Assembly (NCBI RefSeq): GCF_001612825.1
Contig: NZ_BDBE01000028.1
Coordinates: 1 to 64,000, forward strand
Source: Nocardia caishijiensis NBRC 108228
GTDB lineage: Bacteria > Actinomycetota > Actinomycetes > Mycobacteriales > Mycobacteriaceae
Direction: 5' to 3'
Length of the DNA stretch: 64,000 nt
Below, in pieces: positions 45,097 to 53,849 of the stretch. Both the position numbers and the translations under genes were made by a program. The notes beneath the pieces were generated by a model. It made no database searches, was not told where the DNA came from, and worked only from the letters and a program-made list of their open reading frames with translations. Position 1 is the first letter of the stretch. Each line of letters starts with the position of its first letter.

Positions 45097-45156
45097 CAGC
45101 GAACACCATCGACGACTCGGCGCGCTGGGGCCGCCGTCGTCGTGGCCGCCGCCCCC

Positions 45157-45531
45157 CTACGCCGAGCGGCGCCTGGCCCGCTCGATGTGATTGATATTGA
45201 CCTCGATCCACTCGCGCAGGGCTGTAATCGGTTCGCGCAGACTGCATCCCAGATCCGTGAGGGTGTATTCGACGCGCGGGGGCACCGTGGGATACACGGT
45301 GCGCTCGACGAAACCGTCGGCTTCCAACTGCCGCAGGGTCTGGGTGAGCATCTTCTGGGAGACGCCGCCGATGCGGCGCCGCAGATCGGTGTAGCGCAGG
45401 GTGCCGTCGGCGAGCGCGTCGACGATCAGCACCGTCCATTTGCCCGCGATGGTGTCGAGTACCTCGCGCGTAGGGCATTTCGCCGAGTACACGTCGGCCG
45501 GTAGTCCGCTGAGTTCGTGAATGGTGGCCAC
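45157..45531 (-). CDS. HxlR-family transcriptional regulator
   Basis: 124 residues with the HxlR winged helix: CPTREVLDTIAGKWTVLIVDAL, RYTDLRRRIGGVSQKMLTQTLRQLEADGFV and PRVEYTLTDLG. The N-terminal Cys in AKCPTR is conserved in this family and can sense redox or aldehydes. It is divergent from a nitroreductase gene across 69 bp carrying a clear palindrome, its likely operator. Confidence 0.9.
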   Translation of the reverse strand: MATIHELSGLPADVYSAKCPTREVLDTIAGKWTVLIVDALADGTLRYTDLRRRIGGVSQKMLTQTLRQLEADGFVERTVYPTVPPRVEYTLTDLGCSLREPITALREWIEVNINHIERARRRSA

Positions 45532-45569
45532 CCGCCTGATTCTAACGCACTTTCAGGTGCCTACTTCCT

Positions 45570-45591
45570 TATCGGATGTAACTCTCCGATA
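45570..45591. promoter_or_regulatory. Palindrome TATCGGA-N8-TCCGATA (HxlR operator)
   Basis: Perfect 7-bp arms within the 69-bp divergent region, 9 bp from the nitroreductase ATG. HxlR proteins bind such inverted repeats, so control of both genes is likely. Confidence 0.65.
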
Positions 45592-45600
45592 GTAAGAAAC

Positions 45601-46245
45601 ATGCTTACACAGACACTTTCGGTCACCGACGCCATCCGTACCCGCCGCACCGTTCGCCACTACCTGCCCGACCCGATCGCCCCCGAAATCCTCGACGAGT
45701 TGCTCGACCTGGTCGTGGAGGCGCCGAGCGCCTGGAACATGCAGGACCGCTCGATCGTCCTCGTGCGCAGTGAACAGGGGCGCCGAGCGCTGTCGGAGGC
45801 GGCATTCGGACAGCCGCAACCGCTGGAGGCGCCCGCGGTGCTGGTTTTCGTCGCCGACCCGAACGCCTGGCGCGGCGCCCAGCCCGATATCGCCGAGCAA
45901 GCCGTGGCCAACGGGGCATGGAACGAGCAGTTCCGGGCGATGTTCGAGTCGCGCGCGGAGTACCACTCGCTCGATCAGCGGGGACTGCTGCGCGAGAACG
46001 CGGTGAAGAACGCCATGATCGCGGCCACCTACACCATGCTCGCCGCCGCCGGGCTCGGCTTGGCGTCGGCGCCGATGAACGGGTGGGACGAGGCCGCGGT
46101 GAAGCGTGCCGTCGGCATCGATCCCGCCTCCGACCTGGCGATCGCGGTGCTGGTCACCGTCGGTCACGGCGCGGGCCTGCCCCCGCATCCCGGTCGCAGG
46201 CCGCGGGCGCAGACGGTCTTCGCCGAGCGCTACCCGCTCAGCTGA
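45601..46245 (+). CDS. Nitroreductase-family protein
   Basis: 214-residue FMN oxidoreductase. RTRRTVRHYLPDPIAPEILDEL and APSAWNMQDRSIVLVRS form the FMN phosphate site. AATYTMLAAAGLGLASAPMNGWD is the late conserved block. It reduces nitro compounds or quinones; the physiological substrate is unknown. Likely controlled by the divergent HxlR gene. Confidence 0.87.
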   Translation: MLTQTLSVTDAIRTRRTVRHYLPDPIAPEILDELLDLVVEAPSAWNMQDRSIVLVRSEQGRRALSEAAFGQPQPLEAPAVLVFVADPNAWRGAQPDIAEQAVANGAWNEQFRAMFESRAEYHSLDQRGLLRENAVKNAMIAATYTMLAAAGLGLASAPMNGWDEAAVKRAVGIDPASDLAIAVLVTVGHGAGLPPHPGRRPRAQTVFAERYPLS

Positions 46246-46564
46246 CGCCGAGGGTGTTGATCGTGGCCGCGAGGAAGACGATGGCGCTGCCGAGGGCGGT
46301 GAGCCAGGCGACGTCGAAGGGCTTGCTGCGGACCGCGAGCAGCCCGACCTGCACGGTGGGCAGGCACAGCCGGAAGGCGGCGGCCACCAGGGCCGCGCTG
46401 CCGAAGATGAGGGCGCCACGTCGCCAGCGATCCCAGGCGACGAAGGCGACGGCGATCACGATCAGCACGCTCACCACGGTCATCGGCAGGTGACTGCGCA
46501 GGTACTGCTGCCACGCGCTCAACCGCACGACGCGATGCTTGCCGGTGGTCTGCGCCTCGTTCAC
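46238..46564 (-). CDS. DUF3017 membrane protein
   Basis: 108 residues with three hydrophobic helices. It matches the actinobacterial DUF3017 pattern: VAWDRWRRGALIFGSAALVAAAFRL then GLLAVRSKPFDV. Function unknown. In mycobacteria such genes lie near folD and the metX/metY region; here folD is absent. Start at GTG 46564. Its 3' end overlaps the nitroreductase end by 8 bp. Confidence 0.78.
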   Translation of the reverse strand: MNEAQTTGKHRVVRLSAWQQYLRSHLPMTVVSVLIVIAVAFVAWDRWRRGALIFGSAALVAAAFRLCLPTVQVGLLAVRSKPFDVAWLTALGSAIVFLAATINTLGVS

Positions 46565-46625
46565 GCTGCCGATTGTCGCAGTGTTGCGCGCTGCCCGCAC
46601 ACAGGGGCCCGCTACCCTGCTGCGG

Positions 46626-47090
46626 GTGTTCAATGTGATGTTCCATCAGCCGGTGATCCCGCCGAACACCGGTAACGCGATCCGGTTGGTCGCGGGCACC
46701 GGATGCACCCTGCATCTGATCGAGCCGCTCGGGTTCGACCTGTCGGAGTCGAAGCTGCGCCGAGCGGGCCTCGACTACCACGACCTGGCCTCGGTCACCG
46801 TGCATCCCGACCTCGAGACGGCCTGGGCCGCGATCGGCCCGCAGCGGGTCTTCGCGTTCACCACCCAGGCCACCACCCGCTTCACCGACATCGCCTACCA
46901 GCCCGGCGACATCCTGCTGTTCGGCACCGAACCGACCGGGCTGCCGCCGGAGGTCCTGGCCGATCCACACATCACCGACCAGGTGCGCGTCCCGATGCTG
47001 CCCGGGCGGCGCTCGATGAACCTGTCGAACACGGCCGCCGTCGCGGTGTACGAGGCGTGGCGCCAGCACGGGTTCCCCGACGCGGTCTGA
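46626..47090 (+). CDS. trmL: tRNA (cytidine(34)-2'-O)-methyltransferase
   Basis: 154-residue SPOUT methyltransferase modifying the wobble base of some leucine tRNAs. It has NVMFHQPVIPPNTGNAIRL at the N-terminus, LLFGTEPTGLPPE in the middle, and RVPMLPGRRSMNLSNTAAVAVYEAWRQ forming the SAM knot. GTG start at 46626 matches the usual length. Confidence 0.92.
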   Translation: MFNVMFHQPVIPPNTGNAIRLVAGTGCTLHLIEPLGFDLSESKLRRAGLDYHDLASVTVHPDLETAWAAIGPQRVFAFTTQATTRFTDIAYQPGDILLFGTEPTGLPPEVLADPHITDQVRVPMLPGRRSMNLSNTAAVAVYEAWRQHGFPDAV

Positions 47091-47250
47091 CCTGGTCGGG
47101 CTCGTGCCCGCGCAGCGAAGGCGCGCTACCGGCGAGGCTGTCTCGGCGGGCCGATCGAGCGGGCGGCCAGGATGTGGTCTGGCTGGTCGGGGCTCGCTCT
47201 CGCGCGACGAAGATCCGTCCCGCGAGTTCGACCGGCAGGCGGAGGGTGCG

Positions 47251-47475
47251 TCAGTCGATGTCGAAGCGTTTGAAGCGGGAGGTGGCGCCTGCCGTGAGAC
47301 GGACCGTGGACTTGGGGACGCCGAAGTGGTCGGCGAGCAGTTCGATCGCGGCCCTGTTGGCCTTGCCCTCCGTGGCGGGGGCACGGACGTAGAGGGTGAG
47401 GGTGCCGTCGGGGGCGGTTTCGACCAGGGGGCCTTTACGGCTGTTCGGTTTGATCGTCGCCCGCACGGTGGGCAC
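47251..47475 (-). CDS. DUF167 (YggU-like) family protein
   Basis: 74 residues with the DUF167 core KPNSRKGPLVE, LYVRAPATEGKANRAAIELLADHFGVPKSTVRLTAGATSRFK. Function unknown. GTG start with GGAGA 6 nt upstream. It overlaps the end of the DUF4349 gene by 41 bp, so the two are coupled. Confidence 0.83.
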   Translation of the reverse strand: MPTVRATIKPNSRKGPLVETAPDGTLTLYVRAPATEGKANRAAIELLADHFGVPKSTVRLTAGATSRFKRFDID

Positions 47476-48466
47476 CGGGATTCTCCTTCGCGGTCTCGCT
47501 CGATGTCGCCGTGTCGCTCGCCGAGGCGTTGGTTTGCGCTTCCGCCGTGGGCGGTGTCGGCTCGGTCTTTCCGACAGTCGGTGGGGCACCGGGCGTTGCG
47601 GCTGTGCGGGTGATGGGCGCGGACCGCCGGACGACGCGCAGGATCGCGTAGAGCACGCCGCCGAGCAGGGCGAACAGGCCCAACCACGGCACCGCCTTGC
47701 CCGCGAAGACGACCGCGTCGCCGAGCCAGTCGACCAGCGAGTTCCAGCCGGAGACGAGGCCGTCCCAGAACGAGTCGGGCTCGCCCGGCGCCTGCTTCTT
47801 CTCGGCGGTGAGGGTGATCGTGAGGGTCGACAGGGCCACCTGGTCGTCGAGGCTGCGCTTCTGGGCGGTGAGGCTGTCGAGCTCGCCCTGCCTGCTCGAC
47901 AGCGCTTCCTCGGCGGCGATCAGGTCGGCGGTGTTGGTCGCGCCCGCGATCAGCGCTTTCAGCCGGTCGACGGAGGCGCGCAAGGCATTGATGCGGGCGT
48001 CGAGGTCCTGCCACTGCATGGTGACGTCGTCGCGGTTGGTGCTGATCTCGGTGACCGTGCCCGCGTCGCCGAGGTCGGTGATGAAGGTGTCGGTCTTGTC
48101 GGCGGGCACCCGCACGCTCAGTACGGCGCGCGCTACCCGCTTGTCGGTGCCCGGCTGTTCGGTGCGGCTGTCGACGCGGCCGTTCAGCGCCCGCACCCGG
48201 TCGACGACGGTGCCTGCGGCGGCGATCGGGTCGTCGGCGGTGATGGCGACCGAACCGGTGATCACCTCTTTGCGCGTCGACGAATCCGACGGCGGTGGGC
48301 TGTCTTTCGCCGGTGCGCCTTCCCGGAAGCCGGGCGCGACCGCGGCGGCGGGCCCGGACACCGACGGCGCGTCCGCCTGATCGGACGCGGACTCCTCGGC
48401 GCCGCCACACCCGACCGGGAACACCAGTCCGAGCAACGCGATCATCACCACGACAAGCTTGCGCAT
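47435..48466 (-). CDS. DUF4349 membrane lipoprotein-like protein
   Basis: 343 residues: N-terminal signal MRKLVVVMIALLGLVFPVGCGG with a possible lipidation Cys (the -3 residue is Pro, not standard). A DUF4349 domain follows with a coiled-coil (DLDARINALRASVDRLKALI ... EEALSSRQGELDSLTAQKRSL), then a C-terminal membrane helix and a Thr/Ala-rich tail. Likely exposed outside the membrane and anchored at both ends. Function unknown. Confidence 0.8.
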   Translation of the reverse strand: MRKLVVVMIALLGLVFPVGCGGAEESASDQADAPSVSGPAAAVAPGFREGAPAKDSPPPSDSSTRKEVITGSVAITADDPIAAAGTVVDRVRALNGRVDSRTEQPGTDKRVARAVLSVRVPADKTDTFITDLGDAGTVTEISTNRDDVTMQWQDLDARINALRASVDRLKALIAGATNTADLIAAEEALSSRQGELDSLTAQKRSLDDQVALSTLTITLTAEKKQAPGEPDSFWDGLVSGWNSLVDWLGDAVVFAGKAVPWLGLFALLGGVLYAILRVVRRSAPITRTAATPGAPPTVGKTEPTPPTAEAQTNASASDTATSSETAKENPGAHRAGDDQTEQP

Positions 48467-48503
48467 GGTCGCAGCGTAGTGCGTTGTCGGCGCGCAGCGG
48501 GGC

Positions 48504-51500
48504 TCAACGGAAGTCGCGGGATCGGGCCACGATGCGCAGGTCGAGGTGTTCGAGGTGGTCGGCGACCAGACTCGCCACGCCCTCGGCGTTCTGGATGCGG
48601 CCACGGACGAGCAGGGCGGTCGCGCTCTGGGCCAGGCGACGGTAGCGGGTCCACAGGCCGACCGAGCAGACCACATTGATCATGCCGGTCTCGTCCTCGA
48701 GGTTCAGGAAGGTGACTCCGGCGGCGGTGGCGGGGCGTTGGCGGTGGGTGACCGCACCCGCGACGAGGATGCGGGAACCGTCCTCGACGAGCAGCAGGTC
48801 GGCGGCAGGCACCACGCCGAGTGAATTCAGGTGGGCTCGAAGGAATTCGGTGGGATAGGTGTCGGGTGAGATGCCGGTGGCCCACACGTCGGCGGCGGCG
48901 AGTTCGAGTGCGCTCATCCCGGGCAACGACGGCGCCTGCGTCACCGCACCGGTTCCGGGCAGCAGGTCGGGCCGCTCCCCCGCCGCCGCCCCCGCCGCCC
49001 ACAGTGCGGCCCGCCGCACACTGCTACCCCGCCCTCTCCGATCGATGTCGTCCGACCGGTCGCCCGCCGCGCCACCAGCACGCGCCGCCGCCGCGCCCGC
49101 CAACCTCACACCGCCGTGCGCCGACGAGCCACCGGCCCCTACCGCGCCGCTCGTCGCCACTGCGTCGACGGTCGCCGCGACAGTAATGGTCCGCCCCTCC
49201 GCCGCCACCGAACCGCCCGGAATCGCCACCGCGCCATCGGTCGATTCGGCGGTGCCCATCGTTGCTTCGGCGAGCGCGCGGGGCTCGGTGTGATGTCTCG
49301 ACGCGGGTGGTCCGCCCCTTGGGCCGACGGCACGCGGGGGCTCGGTGTCGACCAGCACGTCGAGGGCGCCTGCGGTGGCAAGGGATTCGGCTTGGGCGAC
49401 AGTCAGTTCCACACGGCCGGTGAGGTCGAGCATCGAGGTGTAGGGGCCGTGGTCGATACGTTCGGTGACGAGGCGTTCGGCGAGGTCGTCACCGATGTGG
49501 CGGACGGCAGCCAGGCCGAGGCGCACCTCGGTGCCCGCGTTCTCCAGGGTGGGTTCGGCGCGGCTGGCGTTGATGTCGGGGCCGTGCACGAGCACGCCGT
49601 GGCGGCGGGCATCGGCGACCAGCGACTGCGGCGAGTAGAACCCCATCGGCTGGGCGCGCAGCAGCCCGGCGCAGAACGCGGCCGGGTGGTGCAGCTTGAA
49701 CCACGACGAGTAGAACACCAGCGCGGCGAAGCTCTGCGAATGACTTTCGGGGAAACCGAAATTGGCGAAGGCGTAGAGCTTTTCGTAGATGCGGTCGGCG
49801 AGGTCGCCAGTGATGCCGTGCCGGTCGCGCATGCCCTGGTAGAGACGGTTCCTGAGCCGTTCCATCTTCTCCGGTGAGCGTTTGGAACCCATGGCGCGGC
49901 GCAGCTGATCGGCTTCGGCGGCGCTGAAACCGGCGACGTCGATGGCCATCTGCATCAGCTGTTCCTGGAACAGCGGGATACCGAGGGTGCGCGACAGCGA
50001 GTTCTCCAGCGCCGGATGGTCGCAGACCGGGGGCTCCTTGCCGTTGCGCCTGCGGATGTAGGGGTGCACCGAACCGCCCTGGATGGGGCCGGGCCGGATC
50101 AGCGCCACCTCGACCACCAGGTCGTAGAACTCGCGCGGCTTCAACCGTGGCAGGGTCGCCATCTGCGCGCGCGATTCCACCTGGAACACCCCGATCGAAT
50201 CGGCGCGCCGCAGCATCTCGTAGACGGCCGGTTCGGTGAGGTCGAGGGCGTGCAGTTCCACCTGCTCGCCCTTGTGCTCGCGCACCAGGTCGATCATGTA
50301 GTGCAGGGCCGAGAGCATGCCGAGACCGAGCAGGTCGAACTTCACCAGACCGACCGCGGCGCAGTCGTCCTTGTCCCACTGCAGCACGCTGCGTCCGGCC
50401 ATGCGCGCCCATTCCACCGGGCACACATCGGCGATGGGGCGGTCGCAGATCACCATGCCGCCGGAGTGGATACCCAGATGCCTTGGCAGACCGTCTAATT
50501 CGCCCGCGAGCTCGAGCACGGCGTCGGGGATGTCGGTGCCCGTCTCCTGACTCACGCCGGACCAACGGCTCACCTGTTTGCTCCAGGCGTCCTGCTGACC
50601 GGGCGAAAAACCCAGCGCCCGTGCGGCATCGCGCACCGCCGACTTACCGCGATAGGTGATCACGTTCGCCACCTGGGCGGCGTAGTCGCGGCCGTACTTG
50701 GCGTAGACGTGCTGGATGGCCTCCTCGCGGCGGTCGGATTCGATGTCGATATCGATGTCGGGTGGGCCGTCGCGTTCGGGCGCGAGGAACCGCTCGAACA
50801 GCAGCTTGTTGGCGACCGGGTCGACATTGGTGATGCCGATGGCGAAGCAGACCGCGGAGTTGGCGGCCGACCCGCGCCCCTGGCACAGGATGTCGTTGTG
50901 CTTGCAGAACTCGACGATGTCGTGCACGACCAGGAAGTAACCGGGGAACTCCAGCTGCCGGATCACGGCCAGTTCGTGCTCGATCTGCTTGTAGGCCTTC
51001 GCATTCCGTTCAGGCGGTCCGTAACGTTCGGCGGCGCCGCGATAGGTGAGCTCGCGCAGCCAGGAGTCCTCGTCGTGACCCGGCGGCACCTCGAACGGTG
51101 GCAGTTTCGGTGCGATCAAGCCGAGATCGAAGGCGCATTCGCGGGCCAGCGCCGCCGCGTTGGTCACCGCGTGCGGATACGCCGTGAACAGCCGCGCCAT
51201 CTCCGCACCCGAGCGCAGGTGGGCACCGCCGGTGGGCGCCAGCCAGCCGACCATCTCGTCGAGGCTGCTGCGGGCACGGATCGCGGCCAGGGCCATCGCC
51301 CGCCGCCGCTGAGCCGGGGACGCGAAATGCGCGCCGGTGGTGGCCAGCACAGGCAACCCGAGCCGATCGGCGAGGGCCACCAGGTAGCCGTTGCGTTCGT
51401 CGTCGGTGGCGATGCCGTGGTGGGTGAGTTCCACGCTCACCCGGTCGGCGCCGAACCGTTCGACCAGATCGCGCAGGGCTACTTCGGCTTCGGGCAGGTT

Positions 51501-52265
51501 CGTATCGCCCGCGAGCAGGTCTTGCTCGAGGGCGGTGCGCAGGTGACCTTTGCGGCAGCCCGTGAGGATGTGCCAGTGACCACCCGCCGCGGCGGTGAGC
51601 GTGTCCAGGTCGTAGCGCAGAACACCCTTCTCCCCCGCCGCCATGTGCGCCGCGGCCATCTCGCGGGAGAGACGGCGGTAACCCTCCTGACCCCGGGCCA
51701 GCACCAACAGGTGCGGACCGGCCGGATCGGGAAAACCGGTGCGGGGCAACGAATTCGTGGCAGCCACGTGCCCACTCGGCGCACCGGCCGAGCCGACGGC
51801 TCCCTCGCGTATCCCGCCGCGCGGAACAGTACGGCGCCGGACCGCATCCCCTCGGCCCGGCGCCGCCTCCGCATCGGTTCCCAGTGACAGTTCGGCACCG
51901 AAAACCGTTGGCATTCCCCATTCCCTGGCCGCCTCGGCGAACCGGACGGTCCCGTAGAAGCCGTTGTGATCGGTGAGCGCGAGCGCCTCGAGACCCAGCC
52001 GCACCGCCTCCTCGACCAGTTCCTCGGGCGGGCTCGCGCCGTCGAGAAAGCTGTAGGCCGAGTGGGCGTGCAGTTCGGCGTAGGGCACCGCCGGGCCTGC
52101 CGGGAGTTCCAGGTCGGGAGCACGGTATTCGCCGCGTTTGCGCGACCAGGCCGGGCTGTCGCCCCCGTCGCCGGGGTGCATCTCCTCGGCCGGGCGGGCA
52201 CTCGGCTTGCCCGAGAGCACCCGCTCCAGCTCCGACCAGGTCGGCGGCCCGTTGCTCCAACCCAC
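48504..52265 (-). CDS. dnaE2: Error-prone DNA polymerase DnaE2 (ImuC)
   Basis: Catalytic subunit of the actinobacterial translesion mutasome, used with ImuB and ImuA' after DNA damage. The 1253-residue protein has an N-terminal PHP domain (YAELHAHSAYSFLDGAS), the C-family polymerase acidic site PDIDIDIESDRREEA, and a C-terminal OB-fold (GVTFLNLEDETGMINVV). About 1080 residues are usual. The excess is one stretch of about 40 residues near 130-180 and a low-complexity insert near 972-1083. GTG start with a GAGAGGAG region. It lies 50 nt behind an uncharacterised gene carrying SOS boxes. Confidence 0.93.
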   Translation of the reverse strand: MGWSNGPPTWSELERVLSGKPSARPAEEMHPGDGGDSPAWSRKRGEYRAPDLELPAGPAVPYAELHAHSAYSFLDGASPPEELVEEAVRLGLEALALTDHNGFYGTVRFAEAAREWGMPTVFGAELSLGTDAEAAPGRGDAVRRRTVPRGGIREGAVGSAGAPSGHVAATNSLPRTGFPDPAGPHLLVLARGQEGYRRLSREMAAAHMAAGEKGVLRYDLDTLTAAAGGHWHILTGCRKGHLRTALEQDLLAGDTNLPEAEVALRDLVERFGADRVSVELTHHGIATDDERNGYLVALADRLGLPVLATTGAHFASPAQRRRAMALAAIRARSSLDEMVGWLAPTGGAHLRSGAEMARLFTAYPHAVTNAAALARECAFDLGLIAPKLPPFEVPPGHDEDSWLRELTYRGAAERYGPPERNAKAYKQIEHELAVIRQLEFPGYFLVVHDIVEFCKHNDILCQGRGSAANSAVCFAIGITNVDPVANKLLFERFLAPERDGPPDIDIDIESDRREEAIQHVYAKYGRDYAAQVANVITYRGKSAVRDAARALGFSPGQQDAWSKQVSRWSGVSQETGTDIPDAVLELAGELDGLPRHLGIHSGGMVICDRPIADVCPVEWARMAGRSVLQWDKDDCAAVGLVKFDLLGLGMLSALHYMIDLVREHKGEQVELHALDLTEPAVYEMLRRADSIGVFQVESRAQMATLPRLKPREFYDLVVEVALIRPGPIQGGSVHPYIRRRNGKEPPVCDHPALENSLSRTLGIPLFQEQLMQMAIDVAGFSAAEADQLRRAMGSKRSPEKMERLRNRLYQGMRDRHGITGDLADRIYEKLYAFANFGFPESHSQSFAALVFYSSWFKLHHPAAFCAGLLRAQPMGFYSPQSLVADARRHGVLVHGPDINASRAEPTLENAGTEVRLGLAAVRHIGDDLAERLVTERIDHGPYTSMLDLTGRVELTVAQAESLATAGALDVLVDTEPPRAVGPRGGPPASRHHTEPRALAEATMGTAESTDGAVAIPGGSVAAEGRTITVAATVDAVATSGAVGAGGSSAHGGVRLAGAAAARAGGAAGDRSDDIDRRGRGSSVRRAALWAAGAAAGERPDLLPGTGAVTQAPSLPGMSALELAAADVWATGISPDTYPTEFLRAHLNSLGVVPAADLLLVEDGSRILVAGAVTHRQRPATAAGVTFLNLEDETGMINVVCSVGLWTRYRRLAQSATALLVRGRIQNAEGVASLVADHLEHLDLRIVARSRDFR

Positions 52266-52315
52266 GCACCCGCTCCTCTCCCTACCCCCTCACCTCGAAC
52301 GCGTTGCCCGACATC

Positions 52316-52771
52316 TCAACTCGCGGGCAACCGCTCCATCGACCGCGACTCCAGTGCCGCCTCCACGTGGGTGAGACCGGCCCGGATCACCGCGCCGTAA
52401 GCATCGTTGGCGAGCACGTCCAGGTGGCCTCGGGCGATGGTCAGTTGCATGCGCGCCATGTCGAAATCGCCCACCCGGCGGTGACTGTCGGCCAGGTTCA
52501 GATACAGCGAGGGCAGGAATCCGCGCAGCCCGTCGTCCAGCGGGATACCCGGCCCGAACACCGCGGCCAGGGCCCGCTGATCCCACAGCAACGCACCCTC
52601 GGGTAGTTCCTGCACATCGGCAAGGTGATGTGCCACCACGCAGCGATGCAACGGGTCGCCGCCTTCCCCCAGTTCGTCCCAGAGCCGGGTCAGCGCCGCG
52701 CGCGCCGCCGCCTGGTCGAATCCGCCGAGCCGCACCGCGGCATAGATGTCCGCCATCCGATCGTCCGCCAT
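52316..52771 (-). CDS. Uncharacterised SOS-linked protein upstream of dnaE2
   Basis: 151 residues (from MADDRMADIYAAVRLGGFD), helical. Segments resemble tetratricopeptide-like pairs (LYLNLADSHRRVGDFDMARMQLTIARGHLD). No defined family recognised. The ATG at 52771 is 6 nt after a GATAAT -10 box, so the mRNA is probably leaderless. Two LexA-box-like sites overlap and precede this promoter. Its position 50 nt before dnaE2 suggests a two-gene damage-inducible operon. Confidence 0.7.
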   Translation of the reverse strand: MADDRMADIYAAVRLGGFDQAAARAALTRLWDELGEGGDPLHRCVVAHHLADVQELPEGALLWDQRALAAVFGPGIPLDDGLRGFLPSLYLNLADSHRRVGDFDMARMQLTIARGHLDVLANDAYGAVIRAGLTHVEAALESRSMERLPAS

Positions 52772-52781
52772 GCTGCCATTA

Positions 52782-52797
52782 TCGCACATACGTTCGA
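52782..52797 (-). promoter_or_regulatory. LexA/SOS box overlapping the -10 box of the dnaE2 operon
   Basis: On the minus strand TCGAAC-GTAT-GTGCGA, one mismatch from the mycobacterial SOS consensus TCGAAC-N4-GTTCGA. It overlaps the GATAAT at 52778-52783, an ideal repression position. Confidence 0.7.
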
Positions 52798-52814
52798 ACA
52801 TTCACCAGAGGCGT

Positions 52815-52830
52815 TCGAACATATTTTCGA
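52815..52830. promoter_or_regulatory. Second LexA/SOS-box-like site
   Basis: TCGAAC-ATAT-TTTCGA, one mismatch from TCGAAC-N4-GTTCGA, centred 33 bp upstream of the first box and between the dnaE2 operon and the divergent SDR gene. Confidence 0.6.
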
Positions 52831-52853
52831 GTTTCCGCGAGGCCTGGTCGCAT

Positions 52854-52873
52854 AACTTACTTTGAAGTAAGTT
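52854..52873. promoter_or_regulatory. Perfect palindrome AACTTACTT-TG-AAGTAAGTT upstream of SDR
   Basis: 9-bp arms with a 2-bp centre, 28 bp before the SDR start. It is a strong candidate operator for a TetR-like regulator not encoded nearby. Confidence 0.6.
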
Positions 52874-52901
52874 AGAGGGAGCGAGCTGCAAAGGAGCAGT
52901 G

Positions 52902-53849
52902 ATGTCCCAGGTTTCCCCGAAGAACCGGCGCGATCTCACCGGAAGGCACGTGGTGATCACCGGCGCTTCCTCCGGCATCGGCCGCGCCGCCGCCCTCGCC
53001 GTGGCCGACAAGGGCGCCGTCGTCCTGCTGTTGGCGCGGCGCGGCGACGAGCTGGCCCAGGTGGTCGACGAGATCCGCGCGGCGGGCGGGCAGGCGCACG
53101 GCTATCAGTGCGATGTGACCGACGCCGAATCCGTCGAGTCGACCGTGAAGACCATTCTCGACCAGCACGATCACGTCGACATGCTGGTCAACAACGCGGG
53201 CCGGTCCATCCGCCGCGCCATCCACCGCTCCACCGACCGCCTACACGACTACGAACGCACGATGGCGGTCAACTACTTCGGCGCGCTGCGGATGACCATG
53301 GCGTTGCTGCCACAGATGCGCGAGCGCGGCTTCGGCCACATCGTCAACATCTCCAGCGCCGGGGTGCAGGTGGCGACGCCACGCTTCTCCGCCTACCTGG
53401 CCAGCAAGGCGGCACTGGACAAGTTCACCGAGGTGGCGGCCGTCGAAACCCTCGCCGACGGTGTCACCTTCACGACCATCCACATGCCACTCGTGCGCAC
53501 CCCCATGATCGCCCCCAGCGGGGAACAAGGTCCCGCCGAATCACCGGAGTGGGCCGCGGCCACCATCGTCCGCGCCCTCACCGAACGCCCCAAACGCATC
53601 GACGTCCCCCTCGGCACCCTCGCCGAATACGGCGCCCTGTTCACCCCCAAACTCCGCGACCGCATCCTGCACCGCTACTACCGCGCCATCCCCGACTCCC
53701 CCGCCGCCAAGGGACAGACGAGCGCCGCCCCCGATCCCGATCCCGCACCCCCGGCACCGCAGCCGGAGCCGAAGAAGTCCCCCGCTCGCACCGCCGCAGG
53801 CGCCGCCGTCCGCCGAGCCGCCCGCTGGGTGCCCGGCACCCACTGGTAG
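52902..53849 (+). CDS. Short-chain dehydrogenase/reductase with Pro/Ala-rich tail
   Basis: 315-residue SDR: TGASSGIGRAAALAV cofactor motif, VNNAGRSIRRAI, catalytic S in NISSAGVQV and Y-x3-K in YLASKAALDKF. The last 50 residues are proline-, alanine- and lysine-rich. ATG at 52902 is preferred (AAGGAG 6-7 nt upstream) over the adjoining GTG. It is divergent from the SOS operon and preceded by a perfect palindrome. Substrate unknown. Confidence 0.87.
   Translation: MSQVSPKNRRDLTGRHVVITGASSGIGRAAALAVADKGAVVLLLARRGDELAQVVDEIRAAGGQAHGYQCDVTDAESVESTVKTILDQHDHVDMLVNNAGRSIRRAIHRSTDRLHDYERTMAVNYFGALRMTMALLPQMRERGFGHIVNISSAGVQVATPRFSAYLASKAALDKFTEVAAVETLADGVTFTTIHMPLVRTPMIAPSGEQGPAESPEWAAATIVRALTERPKRIDVPLGTLAEYGALFTPKLRDRILHRYYRAIPDSPAAKGQTSAAPDPDPAPPAPQPEPKKSPARTAAGAAVRRAARWVPGTHW

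Noticed and set aside
46230..48410. 726-codon minus-strand frame spanning DUF3017, trmL and the DUF4349 gene.
   Set aside because: Low-complexity Arg-rich product out of frame with four well-supported genes.
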